Shown here piece after piece: positions 17,447 to 26,250 of a stretch of DNA of 64,000 nucleotides (the stretch's first letter is position 1; every line of letters begins with the position of its first letter). The stretch lies in NCBI RefSeq assembly GCF_000166775.1, contig NC_014720.1, positions 1,106,001 through 1,170,000 of the forward strand. The letters are read 5' to 3'. The notes below the pieces were generated by a model that was given only the letters and a program-made list of their open reading frames with translations, ran no database searches and was not told where the DNA came from. The stretch is from Caldicellulosiruptor kronotskyensis 2002 (GTDB lineage Bacteria > Bacillota > Thermoanaerobacteria > Caldicellulosiruptorales > Caldicellulosiruptoraceae). Both the position numbers and the translations under genes were made by a program.

Positions 17447-18997
17447 ATGAAGCTCTTTAAAAATCTCAAAATTTCTGTTAAGATTTTGGCGGGGTTTGGA
17501 ATTGTTTTGATTTTGATACTCTTCATGGGTACAATAGCTGTTACAAATATCAACAGAATAAACAATGACTATACAGAGGTTTATCAGAGTAATGTTAAAG
17601 CATTTATTGCAATTGGCAATGTGCTTGAAGGTTTTGAAAGACAGCGTATTAACTACAGAAATATTTTACTTGCGAGAAATTCTGCAGAGATGAATTCTTA
17701 TCTTCAGAAGGTCGATGAGATAAATGATTTTTACAAAACAAACCTTGAGGATTTTTCAAAACTGATAAATGAAGAGGACATAAGACAAGAGTATCAAAAG
17801 TTGAATTCTTTATTTGATGAATATGATAAGTTAACAAATCAAATAATTGAACTTGCAAAAAGTGACAAAAAAGCAGCAGTTGATCTTTTGTTCAAACAAA
17901 GTTCAGCTCAGCTTGTAAGTGATGTTCAAAACTCAATTAAGACTCTCTATGACCTTGAAAAAAAGTACATCGAAAAGTTAAACATTCAAAATAATGCCCT
18001 TGCAAAAAGTACAGTAACGTCTATGGTGATAATAGTTATTTTGTGCATAGCAATATCTCTCTTTATAGGTCTGGTTATTTCTTATGCAATTAGCAGACCT
18101 ATCTCTAAAATGGTTTTAGCTGCCCAGAAGATTGCAGAAGGAGATTTAACAGTTGATGTAAGTGTTGATTCTAAGGATGAAATTGGAATTTTGTCAGAAG
18201 CTTTTTCTAAGATGATAGAATCACTATCCCAGCTTATCTATTCAGTAAAGTCATCAGCAGAACAGGTTGCGCTTGGTGCAAAACAGCTCGCAGATGCAAG
18301 CCAGAGCCTTGCTCAAGGGGCAACTGACCAAGCAAGTTCTATAGAGGAGCTGAATGCTTCAATAGAAGAGGTGTCTGCGCAGACGAAACAAAATAGTAAA
18401 AACGTAGAAGAAGCAACTAATTTTGCCAATCAAATAAAAGATGATGCAAAATTAGGTATGCAGCAAATGGAAGAAATGATGAAAGCTATGGAAGAAATCA
18501 ATGCTGCCTCATCCAATATATCAAAAATAATCAAGACGATAGATGAAATTGCTTTTCAGACAAATATATTAGCGCTTAACGCTGCGGTTGAGGCAGCACG
18601 GGCAGGAAGCTATGGAAAAGGGTTTGCTGTTGTAGCCGAAGAGGTAAGGAACTTAGCAACAAGGAGTGCAAATGCTGCAAAAGAGACAAGTAGTCTTATT
18701 GAATCTACCATCAAAAAGATTGAAGTGGGAGATAGTATTGCAAAACAGACATACACCTCGTTAGATAGGATTACAAAGAATATCGATAAAATGGCCATGA
18801 TTATGAATGATATAATGTATTCTTCAAAAGAACAGTCTGAAGCAATAGCACAGATTACAGAGGGGATAAACCAAGTTGCCAATGTAGTACAGAGCAATTC
18901 AGCAAACTCTCAAGAGACAGCTGCAGCTTCAGAAGAACTTTTCAGCCAGGCAGATGTTCTTAAAAATCTTGTTGAAAGATTTAAGACAAGAAGCTAA
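17447..18997 (+). CDS. Methyl-accepting chemotaxis protein with four-helix-bundle sensor
   Basis: A 516-residue transducer. Membrane helix 1 lies at about 12-32 and helix 2 at about 186-208, enclosing an extracytoplasmic all-helical 4HB_MCP-type sensor of about 150 residues. HAMP follows (about 210-262), then the coiled-coil signalling domain with the highly conserved hairpin [20 protein letters not shown]. It is the last gene of the chemotaxis cluster, so it probably signals to the CheA/CheW just upstream. Ligand unknown. Neither CheR nor CheB is encoded in the window. Confidence 0.95.
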   Translation: MKLFKNLKISVKILAGFGIVLILILFMGTIAVTNINRINNDYTEVYQSNVKAFIAIGNVLEGFERQRINYRNILLARNSAEMNSYLQKVDEINDFYKTNLEDFSKLINEEDIRQEYQKLNSLFDEYDKLTNQIIELAKSDKKAAVDLLFKQSSAQLVSDVQNSIKTLYDLEKKYIEKLNIQNNALAKSTVTSMVIIVILCIAISLFIGLVISYAISRPISKMVLAAQKIAEGDLTVDVSVDSKDEIGILSEAFSKMIESLSQLIYSVKSSAEQVALGAKQLADASQSLAQGATDQASSIEELNASIEEVSAQTKQNSKNVEEATNFANQIKDDAKLGMQQMEEMMKAMEEINAASSNISKIIKTIDEIAFQTNILALNAAVEAARAGSYGKGFAVVAEEVRNLATRSANAAKETSSLIESTIKKIEVGDSIAKQTYTSLDRITKNIDKMAMIMNDIMYSSKEQSEAIAQITEGINQVANVVQSNSANSQETAAASEELFSQADVLKNLVERFKTRS

Positions 18998-19019
18998 TGA
19001 AAATAGTGAAAAACTAATC

Positions 19020-19050
19020 GGGCTGGGAAAACCAGCTCCTTTTATTTTTG
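19020..19050 (+). terminator. Rho-independent terminator of the chemotaxis cluster
   Basis: GGGCTGG (19020-19026) pairs with CCAGCTC (19032-19038), one G-T pair, loop GAAAA, then a T-rich tail. Confidence 0.8.
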
Positions 19051-19140
19051 TATCGATACAGTTTTGGTTTTAAAGATTTGATTTTTGAATCTTTTTGTGT
19101 AGAATTAGGCAAGTAGAAATATTATTGAAGAGGTGATTAT

Positions 19141-19692
19141 ATGAAAAACGGTGTGAGGTTTTGGGTATTTTCTGGGGTAATAATTGCTCTTGTGTTTGTT
19201 TTAACATTTACAATAAAGATACCGCTTATGGCAGGATATTTTAACATTGGCGATGTTGTGATAATGCTTTCTTCTATTTTGTTTGGTAAAAGTATAGGTT
19301 TTATGGGCGGAAGTTTTGGTTCTGCCCTTGCGGATATTGTTTCTGGTTATACCATTTATGCTCCTTTTACTTTTGTCATCAAAGGACTTGAAGGTTTTAT
19401 CTGTGGACTGATTTTCGAGAAAATAGAAGGAAAGAAAAAGTGGGCATCTTTTATTATTTCGACAATGCTAAGTGGCATTCTTATGGCAGTGGGATATTTT
19501 TTGTCAGAAGCTTGTGTGTTAAAATATCTATCATCGGCATTAAATATTAAGAGAAACTTACAATTTGGGCTTAAAGTTGCTCTTGCGAATTTGCCTTTTA
19601 ATTTACTTCAGGGTGTTTTGTCCGCAATAATTTCCATAATATTAGCTGTACCTGTTTATAATAATAAATTTATCGGGAAGATGAGAATTTGA
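19141..19692 (+). CDS. ECF transporter S component (riboflavin-type fold family)
   Basis: A 183-residue protein with about six hydrophobic helices. The segment YFNIGDVVIMLSSILFGK, then GGSFGSALADIVSGY and YAPFTFVIKGLEGFICGL, is the signature of the ECF-type substrate-binding S component family that includes riboflavin-like transporters (Pfam PF07155). S components catch a vitamin or related compound and use a shared EcfA/A'/T module, which is not in this window. Substrate cannot be told from sequence and no riboswitch is visible upstream. It overlaps the next gene by four bases, which suggests a joint role. Confidence 0.82.
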   Translation: MKNGVRFWVFSGVIIALVFVLTFTIKIPLMAGYFNIGDVVIMLSSILFGKSIGFMGGSFGSALADIVSGYTIYAPFTFVIKGLEGFICGLIFEKIEGKKKWASFIISTMLSGILMAVGYFLSEACVLKYLSSALNIKRNLQFGLKVALANLPFNLLQGVLSAIISIILAVPVYNNKFIGKMRI

Positions 19693-20441
19693 AATACTTA
19701 AAATTTCCATATATACCAGAAAATAAAGCTACACACATTTTGCTTGACAAAAGAGCGTACGATAAGTTTATCTATACGTTAGAAGATTTAGGTATAAAAA
19801 TAATAATATGTGAAAACTGTGACGATGTTTATCCTGCGATATCTTCTCACCCTGATATATTTTATTTTCACTATGAAGACAACTTAATCTATGCCGCTCC
19901 CAACTCACCAAGAAAAACCACAGAGGAACTGAAAAAGCTTGGATTTAATATAATATTTGGAGAGAAAGCTGTTTTGGGAAAATATCCTGAGGATGTAAAG
20001 TACAATATCGCAAAAGTTGGTACAAAAGTCTTTCACAATTTTAAATTTACTGATAGAATAGTAGCAAAAAGAATAGAAGATGATAACCTTCAAAGGATTC
20101 ATATAAAACAAGGGTATAGTAAATGTTCAATCTTGATTGTAAATTCAAATGCAATTATTACCTCTGATAAAGGAATTTACAAAAAAGCTTTAGAAAATGG
20201 AATAGATAGCTTACTTATATCGCCAGGCTTTATTAAATTAGAAGGACTTAACTATGGTTTTATTGGCGGCTGTGGTGGGTTAATTAGCAAAAATATTATG
20301 GCTTTTAATGGCGATATTTCAATGCATCCAGATTATTTGAGTATAAAAAATTTTCTTAAAAAGTATGATATTGATATCTTGAATGTGGCGGGTTTACAGC
20401 TTTCAGATATAGGTTCTATCATTCCTTTGTGTCAGGAGTAG
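19689..20441 (+). CDS. DUF6873-type protein with predicted guanidino-modifying-enzyme (GME) fold
   Basis: A 250-residue soluble protein of unknown function. The C-terminal half carries a run of conserved-looking motifs: HIKQGYSKCSILIV, IITSDKGI, LLISPGFIKL, YGFIGGCGG, FNGDISMHPD and SDIGSI. These match my memory of the DUF6873 family, predicted to share the amidinotransferase/dimethylargininase fold. A cysteine in GGCGG is a possible catalytic residue, but no activity is established. The TTG start overlaps the S component stop codon (TTGA), so the two proteins are translationally coupled. The substrate of the transporter may be the substrate of this protein, which is inference. Confidence 0.65.
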   Translation: MKYLKFPYIPENKATHILLDKRAYDKFIYTLEDLGIKIIICENCDDVYPAISSHPDIFYFHYEDNLIYAAPNSPRKTTEELKKLGFNIIFGEKAVLGKYPEDVKYNIAKVGTKVFHNFKFTDRIVAKRIEDDNLQRIHIKQGYSKCSILIVNSNAIITSDKGIYKKALENGIDSLLISPGFIKLEGLNYGFIGGCGGLISKNIMAFNGDISMHPDYLSIKNFLKKYDIDILNVAGLQLSDIGSIIPLCQE

Positions 20442-20529
20442 AAAAAAGAGCATATTGAAAAAGAGTATTTGAGGGTATATTTATTATTGTGCTAAAAAGT
20501 TAAAGCTTATATTCAGGGATGTGAAGAAA

Positions 20530-21426
20530 ATGCAAATATTGAGTTTGGGAGTGGCAGACGATCCTGTTTTTGTATATGAGGGTTTAAAAAAACAGCTGGA
20601 TAGGAATAAAAATGTGAAAGGACTTTTTATTGAACCAAATCAATGTGGTAGTATCACATTTTATGGTATTTTTTTAAGCGACGATGAACTCAAAAAAAAT
20701 TTCGATTTGAATGCTTATGAGAGAGTAAAATATTTTGTTGCTGATGCAATAGCAAATGTAATAATTGAGTACACCAGAGAAAAATTTCTTTTTAAACTAA
20801 TAAAACAAGATTATTATTTTTTAGATGAAATAGAAGCAAAGAAAATATATCAAGAAAGTCAAAAAAGATTAAATGAACTGACAAGTGCCCAGAGCTTTTC
20901 AAAGGTAAAATTCGAAATAATAAAAAAGGTACTTGACTATTTAGACTCTAACTTTGAATTTAATTTTGAAGGTTTTTTGACCTTCAGATTAAAAGAATAT
21001 ATAAAGACAATTCAAAATATTGTGGAAGATGTTACAAATAAATACCTTCTGGAAAGGGAATACTTTCAGTTTATAAACCTTCTAAGATATTTTACAGACA
21101 TTCAAGAATCAAAGATAGAACATGTAGATGTTATCCCGACTGCTAAAATGTATTTGATCCTTGATAAAGAAGGAAATGAGATAAAAGACGAATTTTATGA
21201 GCTTTTATCAAGAAATTTTAAGTTAAATCTTTCAAAAGAAGATATACTTCTAAGTAGACTAATTTCACTCTCCCCTCAAAATATTATTTTTCACAAACAC
21301 CAGGATACAACTATTCCAGCGGATATACTTGAAATTCTCTCTCTTGTATTTGATAAAAAACTTCAATTTTGCACTTCTTGCAAGATAAAATACGGAGATA
21401 GTTTTTCGTCCAAGAGTGAGGAATAG
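20530..21426 (+). CDS. ytxC: Putative sporulation protein YtxC
   Basis: A 298-residue soluble protein matching the YtxC family found in spore formers. Characteristic stretches are FNFEGFLTFRLKEYI, EYFQFINLLRYFTDIQE, LISLSPQNIIFHK and a C-terminal FCTSCKIKYGD. Its biochemical role is unknown. ATG 20530 has AGGGAT at about 10 nt; GTG 20521 is too close to it. The final codons and the stop codon lie inside its own terminator hairpin. Confidence 0.82.
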   Translation: MQILSLGVADDPVFVYEGLKKQLDRNKNVKGLFIEPNQCGSITFYGIFLSDDELKKNFDLNAYERVKYFVADAIANVIIEYTREKFLFKLIKQDYYFLDEIEAKKIYQESQKRLNELTSAQSFSKVKFEIIKKVLDYLDSNFEFNFEGFLTFRLKEYIKTIQNIVEDVTNKYLLEREYFQFINLLRYFTDIQESKIEHVDVIPTAKMYLILDKEGNEIKDEFYELLSRNFKLNLSKEDILLSRLISLSPQNIIFHKHQDTTIPADILEILSLVFDKKLQFCTSCKIKYGDSFSSKSEE

Positions 21427-21445
21427 TTCCTCACTTTTGTTTTGT
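21415..21445 (+). terminator. Terminator hairpin whose loop is the ytxC stop codon
   Basis: AGTGAGGAA (21415-21423) and TTCCTCACT (21427-21435) are a perfect 9-bp stem; the 3-nt loop TAG is the stop codon. A TTTGTTTTG tail follows. Confidence 0.85.
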
Positions 21446-21449
21446 CCTG

Positions 21450-21478
21450 TTTACTTCAATTATTTAAAGTGATATAAT
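21450..21478 (+). promoter_or_regulatory. Promoter of the TrpR-like regulator gene
   Basis: TTTACT (21450-21455), a 17-nt spacer, and TATAAT (21473-21478), with an extended -10 TG at 21470-21471 region (GTGATATAAT). Confidence 0.65.
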
Positions 21479-21528
21479 CTTAAAGAGGAGAAGTAGTAAG
21501 CGGGGTTACAAAGAGGTGTATAAAGTAT

Positions 21529-21840
21529 ATGAATGAAAAACTTAAGAATGAGATGACAGACCATCTTTTTGAAGCAATACTTGAACTGAGAACAGTAGAG
21601 GAATGTTATAATTTTTTTGAAGATTTGTGCACGGTAAGAGAGATTCAGGAGCTTTCTCAAAGATTTGAGGTTGCAAAGCTTCTATTTGAGGGTGCAAAAT
21701 ATAGTGATATTACAAAAAAAACGGGGGCATCTCCTGCTACAATTAGCAGAGTAAACAGGTGTCTAAACTATGGAGCTGACGGCTATAAAACAGTGCTTTT
21801 ACGACTTAAACAAAAATCAAGATTGGATGATGAAAAGTGA
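21529..21840 (+). CDS. yerC: TrpR-like transcriptional regulator, YerC/YecD family
   Basis: A 103-residue all-helical DNA-binding protein of the Trp-repressor superfamily. LCTVREIQELSQRFEVAKLL and the helix-turn-helix YSDITKKTGASPATISRVNR are the family core. Members in Firmicutes are related to TrpR, but their effector is generally not known. The last bases overlap the start of the methyltransferase gene (GTGA), so the two are coupled. No trp or other amino acid genes are nearby. Confidence 0.85.
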   Translation: MNEKLKNEMTDHLFEAILELRTVEECYNFFEDLCTVREIQELSQRFEVAKLLFEGAKYSDITKKTGASPATISRVNRCLNYGADGYKTVLLRLKQKSRLDDEK

Positions 21841-22952
21841 TAGAACTTTTTGTTGCCACGCCTTTAGGTACAGAGTCGGTTGCAAAGGAAGAGCTGGTAA
21901 GGCTGGGATATAAAAACTTGAAAGTTGAAAATGGAAGGATTTTTGTGTCAGCCGAGCTTGAAGACATACCCAAGATCAATATAAATTTAAGAACGCCAAA
22001 CAGAATTTTTGCTATCTTAAATAAATTCAAAGCTCAGACTTTTGATGAACTATTTGATGGAGTGTACAGCTACTCTTGGCATGAAATACTGCCAAAAGAT
22101 GCAAAGATTTTGGTAACTGGCAGGACAGAAAAGTCTAAACTGGTTAGTATAAGGGCATGTCAGTCTATAACTAAAAAAGCAATAGTTGAAAAACTAAAAT
22201 CAAAATACAATGTAAACTTGCTTGAAGAGACTGGACAGCTTTTCAAAATAGAAATTGCCATGATAAATGACATTGCTTATCTGCTTTTTGACACAACAGG
22301 CGATTCTCTTCACAAAAGAGGTTATCGGAAGCTTATTTCTAAAGCGCCTTTGAAAGAAAACATAGCAGCAACTTTAATCCTGCTTGCCAAATGGAAAGAC
22401 GATGAAGAAGTATTCTGGGACCCATTTTGTGGTTCTGGAACCATAGCAATTGAAGCAGCAATGATTGCCAGAAACATAGCTCCTGGTATTAATAGAACCT
22501 TTCTGGCTGAAGAAAATGGATTTATTTCACCGCAGATATGGAAAAAATCAAGGCTTGAGGCAATTGAGAGAATTGACTATCAAAAAAAATTTGAATTACT
22601 ATCTTCAGATATTGACGAGAATATGATACACATTGCAAAGGTAAACGCAAAGGAGATTGGTGTAGATAAAGACATAAGATTTTTCAGGGCAGATGCAAGG
22701 AAAATTAAAAAACCTTCAGAAAAAGGTATAATTGTGACAAACCCACCGTATGGAGAGAGGATTGATGGTATAAACATATTTGAGCTTTATAGAGATTTTG
22801 GTAGATGTCTTAAAACATTTGATAACTGGCACTTTTTTGTGTTATCAGCGTATAGCAAAATTGAAAAAGCATTTGGCAGAAAAGCAGACAAGAATAGGAA
22901 GCTTTACAATGGTAAGATAAAAACATATCTTTATTTCTATTTTCAGTTATGA
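21837..22952 (+). CDS. THUMP-domain RNA methyltransferase (RlmL/YpsC-like)
   Basis: A 371-residue protein with an N-terminal ferredoxin-like/THUMP RNA-binding part (about 1-155) and a Rossmann methyltransferase (about 160-370). The SAM-binding DPFCGSGTIAIEAAM and the catalytic NPPYGERI identify N2-guanine-type methyltransferases such as the N-terminal half of RlmL, which makes m2G in 23S rRNA. It starts with GTG overlapping the yerC stop codon. It ends before a bidirectional terminator. Confidence 0.88.
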   Translation: MIELFVATPLGTESVAKEELVRLGYKNLKVENGRIFVSAELEDIPKININLRTPNRIFAILNKFKAQTFDELFDGVYSYSWHEILPKDAKILVTGRTEKSKLVSIRACQSITKKAIVEKLKSKYNVNLLEETGQLFKIEIAMINDIAYLLFDTTGDSLHKRGYRKLISKAPLKENIAATLILLAKWKDDEEVFWDPFCGSGTIAIEAAMIARNIAPGINRTFLAEENGFISPQIWKKSRLEAIERIDYQKKFELLSSDIDENMIHIAKVNAKEIGVDKDIRFFRADARKIKKPSEKGIIVTNPPYGERIDGINIFELYRDFGRCLKTFDNWHFFVLSAYSKIEKAFGRKADKNRKLYNGKIKTYLYFYFQL

Positions 22953-22982
22953 TAAAATGAGTTAAAAACTAAAGTAAATAAA

Positions 22983-23030
22983 AAAGGGCTTGCCGTCCCA
23001 AAAAAGCATATGTATTTTGGCAAGCCCTTT
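22983..23030. terminator. Bidirectional terminator between convergent genes
   Basis: AAAGGGCTTGCC (22983-22994) and GGCAAGCCCTTT (23019-23030), a 12-bp stem with A-rich and T-rich flanks; serves the methyltransferase gene on plus and the exported-protein gene on minus. Confidence 0.85.
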
Positions 23031-23036
23031 ATAGTT

Positions 23037-24902
23037 TTATTCCTCTTTTTTCTTAAATTTTTCCAAATCCTCTTTTACAAATTTTATATTCAGCTTTGAA
23101 AACTCAATCTTGTCTATCTTTATGCTTTTCACAAAGTTCTCAAAGTCAGAAACTGTATAGCTATTATAATACAAAACAGGAATTGACAGGTCGATGGTGT
23201 AATAATATTGATTGTATTTTATCATATAAATAATTCTATTCTGAAGATTCATGAAATTAAAGTCTCTATTTGGATTTCCCTTTGCAAGTTCTGAAAGCTT
23301 AGAAATGTTATAGACATAAGTAAACTTATAAATAGAAAGATTTTTATCAATATACTTCAAACAGCTCATATTTACAGTTTTGCTCTTGTATTCATTGCTT
23401 TCAACCCATGCTTGCATAGTGTTTTTTATAATTTTTTCGGCAGGGTCTACGTTTATTCCACCATTTATTGTCAAGATTGAGTATGGAGTATTGTAAAGCA
23501 TCACTGTTTCAATGTCTGAAATACCCTGTGCAGATGGAATTGAGGTTCCTATTATCTGACTAAAGTAGCTATAGTAGTAATATGGCATATTTGTTTTGTA
23601 ATCCTTTGAAATCTTCATTTCAAATGGAGCTTTGTTAAGTTTTATGGTTTTCAAACTGCTTTGTGGTTTCAAATCTCCAGACCAAAGAATAGAATCAAAG
23701 TATCTGCTTTTTGCCGGCAATACTTTGAATGAATTTATTATCCTCTCATATTTTTGCTTATCTTTGTTATATTTTTCTTCTGCAGCGTACAGTCTTACCA
23801 CATATTTATTATTGTTTGAGTCAACATAAAGTCTTTTTTCAACAAACGTCTTGTTAAGGCTTTTTCTGATTCTAAGTTCATAAATTTTTGCTTTGCTTGT
23901 TCCAATATTTAAACTTTTGGATGAGATGACTTTTAAAAGTTCTTTATTGTAAAGCTCAATACTTTTTATTTCCTGAGAAACCCATTTGTCAAAACTGACA
24001 TTCGAGTTTGTCACAAAACTGACAGAAAGATATTCGTCATATTCCTGCTGACTATCTGAAGGTATTATACTTGAGGTATCCTGCTGTTTTTGGGTTGAGA
24101 TTCCCATCTCCTCATCTGTATAAAGTGGAGCAAATGATTGTGTTGATGAATTGTACTCAAGATTATAAATGTCTGTAGATTTCCAATAGGGTGGAAGATC
24201 AATCTGCCATCCATAACTTGTGTTTTTGTGAACTCTCCACGATGTTACGTTGTCTGCTAAATCTTTTATGTTGGGATTGTTTCTGTCAAAGTTTGTTTCA
24301 AAAGAATCAGCAATCTTGTATAAAAGATTTTGGTGTTGTGAATAGAAATTTAAATCCATGCTAATCGTAAGTCTGTAAATGTAGTTGTATCTTTTATTTT
24401 TGCTCAAATAAATTCGTATGAGATTGAAAGTACCAGAACTTTCTTCTTCGTCAACAAATACATAAAAGGAGTCGGTATAAACACTTGTGGCTTCAATATA
24501 TTCTTGACCTTGCTTGTCTTTTCCTTTTTTAAGCGAATATAGCTTTGAACCCGAATAATAACCTGAAATTAAATCTTGACCATACAGCAAAATCTCATCT
24601 AATGATGTATAGCCTTCTTTGTTTAAAATTGCCTCAACATTAATATTTGCCTTGTAACTATTGCTTGACATTGAAAAATAGCTTCCTTTTGGGTCTTTGT
24701 TTATATAGGCATCCTGTGGCATATAGATAGACCAGTTGTAAACACTGTTTCCAACCCTGTTCTTATTGACGTCATCTTTTGAAAAGACTGTATAAAAGTC
24801 AATTACGCCACTATCTTCTTGTGCAAGCGCGAAGATAGAAGAGGTCAGCACAAAAGCAACTATTGTAAAAATACAAATTACTGTTTTTAACTTTCTTAAC
24901 AT
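23037..24902 (-). CDS. Exported protein of three similar PsbP/Mog1-like modules, function unknown
   Basis: A 621-residue protein with a signal peptide (about 1-27, cut near ALA/QED) and no other membrane segment. The mature part reads as three modules of about 150-180 residues: 56-207, 221-395 and 418-596. Each opens with a strand pair like WSIYMPQDA, YGWQIDLPPYW or APFEMKISKDY and closes with a short helix-strand (ADSFET, INSFKV, VKSIKI). That pattern recalls the PsbP/Mog1/DcrB alpha-beta fold common in secreted clostridial proteins. A Ser/Gln-rich linker runs through about 250-290. The gene lies 30 nt after an HtrA-like protease gene on the same strand, so both are likely co-expressed at the cell surface. 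Role unknown. Confidence 0.7.
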   Translation of the reverse strand: MLRKLKTVICIFTIVAFVLTSSIFALAQEDSGVIDFYTVFSKDDVNKNRVGNSVYNWSIYMPQDAYINKDPKGSYFSMSSNSYKANINVEAILNKEGYTSLDEILLYGQDLISGYYSGSKLYSLKKGKDKQGQEYIEATSVYTDSFYVFVDEEESSGTFNLIRIYLSKNKRYNYIYRLTISMDLNFYSQHQNLLYKIADSFETNFDRNNPNIKDLADNVTSWRVHKNTSYGWQIDLPPYWKSTDIYNLEYNSSTQSFAPLYTDEEMGISTQKQQDTSSIIPSDSQQEYDEYLSVSFVTNSNVSFDKWVSQEIKSIELYNKELLKVISSKSLNIGTSKAKIYELRIRKSLNKTFVEKRLYVDSNNNKYVVRLYAAEEKYNKDKQKYERIINSFKVLPAKSRYFDSILWSGDLKPQSSLKTIKLNKAPFEMKISKDYKTNMPYYYYSYFSQIIGTSIPSAQGISDIETVMLYNTPYSILTINGGINVDPAEKIIKNTMQAWVESNEYKSKTVNMSCLKYIDKNLSIYKFTYVYNISKLSELAKGNPNRDFNFMNLQNRIIYMIKYNQYYYTIDLSIPVLYYNSYTVSDFENFVKSIKIDKIEFSKLNIKFVKEDLEKFKKKEE

Positions 24903-24932
24903 ATAACTACCACCCTTTCTATATATTTTTAA

Positions 24933-26045
24933 CTATTTGTTTGTTGGCCACTCTTTCAAAATGACTTCTTTTTCAAGAATTTTGCCATTTCTTTTGATTT
25001 TTATCTTTACCTTGTCACCAGGAAGATATTTCATAAGAGTTTGATTGTATTCTGCAATAGAATTAATAGGGTAGCTGTCAATTGTAACAAGTATATCATT
25101 TTCTTGAGCAAATCCTTTTAAAGGACTATCAGCTTTTACATCTATAATTTTAAGACCGAGGTTAGACGGAAGCCCAACATACGAGAGCCAACTGTCTTCA
25201 AACTCAAGACCTAAGTAACATCTTTTGATTCTACCAAACTTTTTGTAGTGGTCAAGGAAATAAAGTATATTCTCTGCAGGAATTGCAAAGTTAATTCCCT
25301 GCCAGTAATCAATACCGAGAGTATTTATCCCTACAAGTTTTCCCTGCATATTAACAAGTGGGCCACCGCTGTTACCTGGATTGATGCTTGCATCTGTTTG
25401 CAAAAATGTATAGACTTCATCTACAGGTCTATTAAGTCCGCTTATTATTCCCTTTGTGACACTATTTCGCCATCCTAAAAAAAGCGGTGTGCCTATTGCC
25501 AAAACTTCCTGACCCACATAAATATTTTTCGGATTTTCAATTTCAATTGGGGTAAGATTTCTTCGGTTAACTCTCAAAATTGCAAGGTCAATTTCTTTGT
25601 CACTGTAAAGTACAGTTGCCTTGTAAGCCTTGGCATCGTAAAAGATAACATAAGGCTGTTTTAAATCTTCAACAACATGGTTGTTTGTCAAAATCAGTCC
25701 ATTTTTATCAATTACAACACCAGATCCGTGAGAAAGTCCAGCTGGGATTTTGCTGTAGTAAAAGTCGTCTGCTTTAATCTTTTTGCTGTCACCTATGATT
25801 GCTACAACAGACTTGTTTACCTTGTCAATGACCTCACTTATGGACAGGTCTTTTTTCTGGATTATTACGCTATTTTGAGTTTTGGTATAATCAAAGTTCA
25901 AAAAGTCTTTTAGAGAATCAATATCAACGTAGGTTTTTCCGTCAATCTCTTTTGAAGTCACGGCAATAGTCTGGGCAAATACAATGTTTGAAAGAATAAA
26001 TATTACAATAAATCCAGCCAGCCATATCTTTATACTTTTTCTCAT
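24933..26045 (-). CDS. Exported HtrA/DegP-like trypsin-PDZ serine protease with stalk-like N-terminal domain
   Basis: A 370-residue surface or secreted protease. A signal sequence (1-24) is followed by a short module (about 28-65, DGKTYVDIDSLKDFL then SVIIQKK) like the copper-amine-oxidase-N/stalk domain common in this lineage. Next come a chymotrypsin-fold domain with His123 (TNNHVV), Asp153 (EIDLAIL) and Ser226 (NPGNSGGPL), and a C-terminal PDZ domain (about 275-365). HtrA enzymes degrade or refold damaged exported proteins. Start ATG 26045 is 7 nt after GGGAGG; an upstream TTG is inside that site. It is the first gene of a two-gene minus-strand unit with the triplicate exported protein. 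Confidence 0.88.
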   Translation of the reverse strand: MRKSIKIWLAGFIVIFILSNIVFAQTIAVTSKEIDGKTYVDIDSLKDFLNFDYTKTQNSVIIQKKDLSISEVIDKVNKSVVAIIGDSKKIKADDFYYSKIPAGLSHGSGVVIDKNGLILTNNHVVEDLKQPYVIFYDAKAYKATVLYSDKEIDLAILRVNRRNLTPIEIENPKNIYVGQEVLAIGTPLFLGWRNSVTKGIISGLNRPVDEVYTFLQTDASINPGNSGGPLVNMQGKLVGINTLGIDYWQGINFAIPAENILYFLDHYKKFGRIKRCYLGLEFEDSWLSYVGLPSNLGLKIIDVKADSPLKGFAQENDILVTIDSYPINSIAEYNQTLMKYLPGDKVKIKIKRNGKILEKEVILKEWPTNK

Positions 26046-26149
26046 TGCAGAACCTCCCATCAAAAGAATTTGTCACCATATAATTATAACGTATTTTAGC
26101 CAAAAATGTTATCTATTAAAATAAAAAATTTTAGTTGCAATTTTTATAC

Positions 26150-26178
26150 TTGATTATTTTTATCTTTTGCTTTATAAT
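26150..26178 (+). promoter_or_regulatory. Promoter of the ferredoxin-csoR unit
   Basis: TTGATT (26150-26155), 17-nt spacer, TATAAT (26173-26178); a start near 26186 puts the CsoR-like operator just downstream. Confidence 0.75.
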
Positions 26179-26194
26179 ATAACTTGTGAATGCA

Positions 26195-26211
26195 ATACAC
26201 CCCCATGGTAT
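26195..26211 (+). promoter_or_regulatory. CsoR-type operator candidate
   Basis: ATACACCCCCATGGTAT has ATAC/GTAT ends around a C-tract, the layout of CsoR/CstR operators (ATAC, run of G or C, GTAT). A further GGGGATA follows at 26213-26219. It lies between the promoter and the ferredoxin gene, and a CsoR-family gene is in the same unit. Confidence 0.6.
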
Positions 26212-26250
26212 AGGGGATAAATTTGTTGGGGAAGGAGAATATACAGAATA

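Noticed and set aside
18998..19140. Riboswitch ahead of the ECF S component
   Set aside because: Only the chemotaxis terminator and AT-rich sequence are there; no conserved flavin, thiamine or other aptamer core was found.
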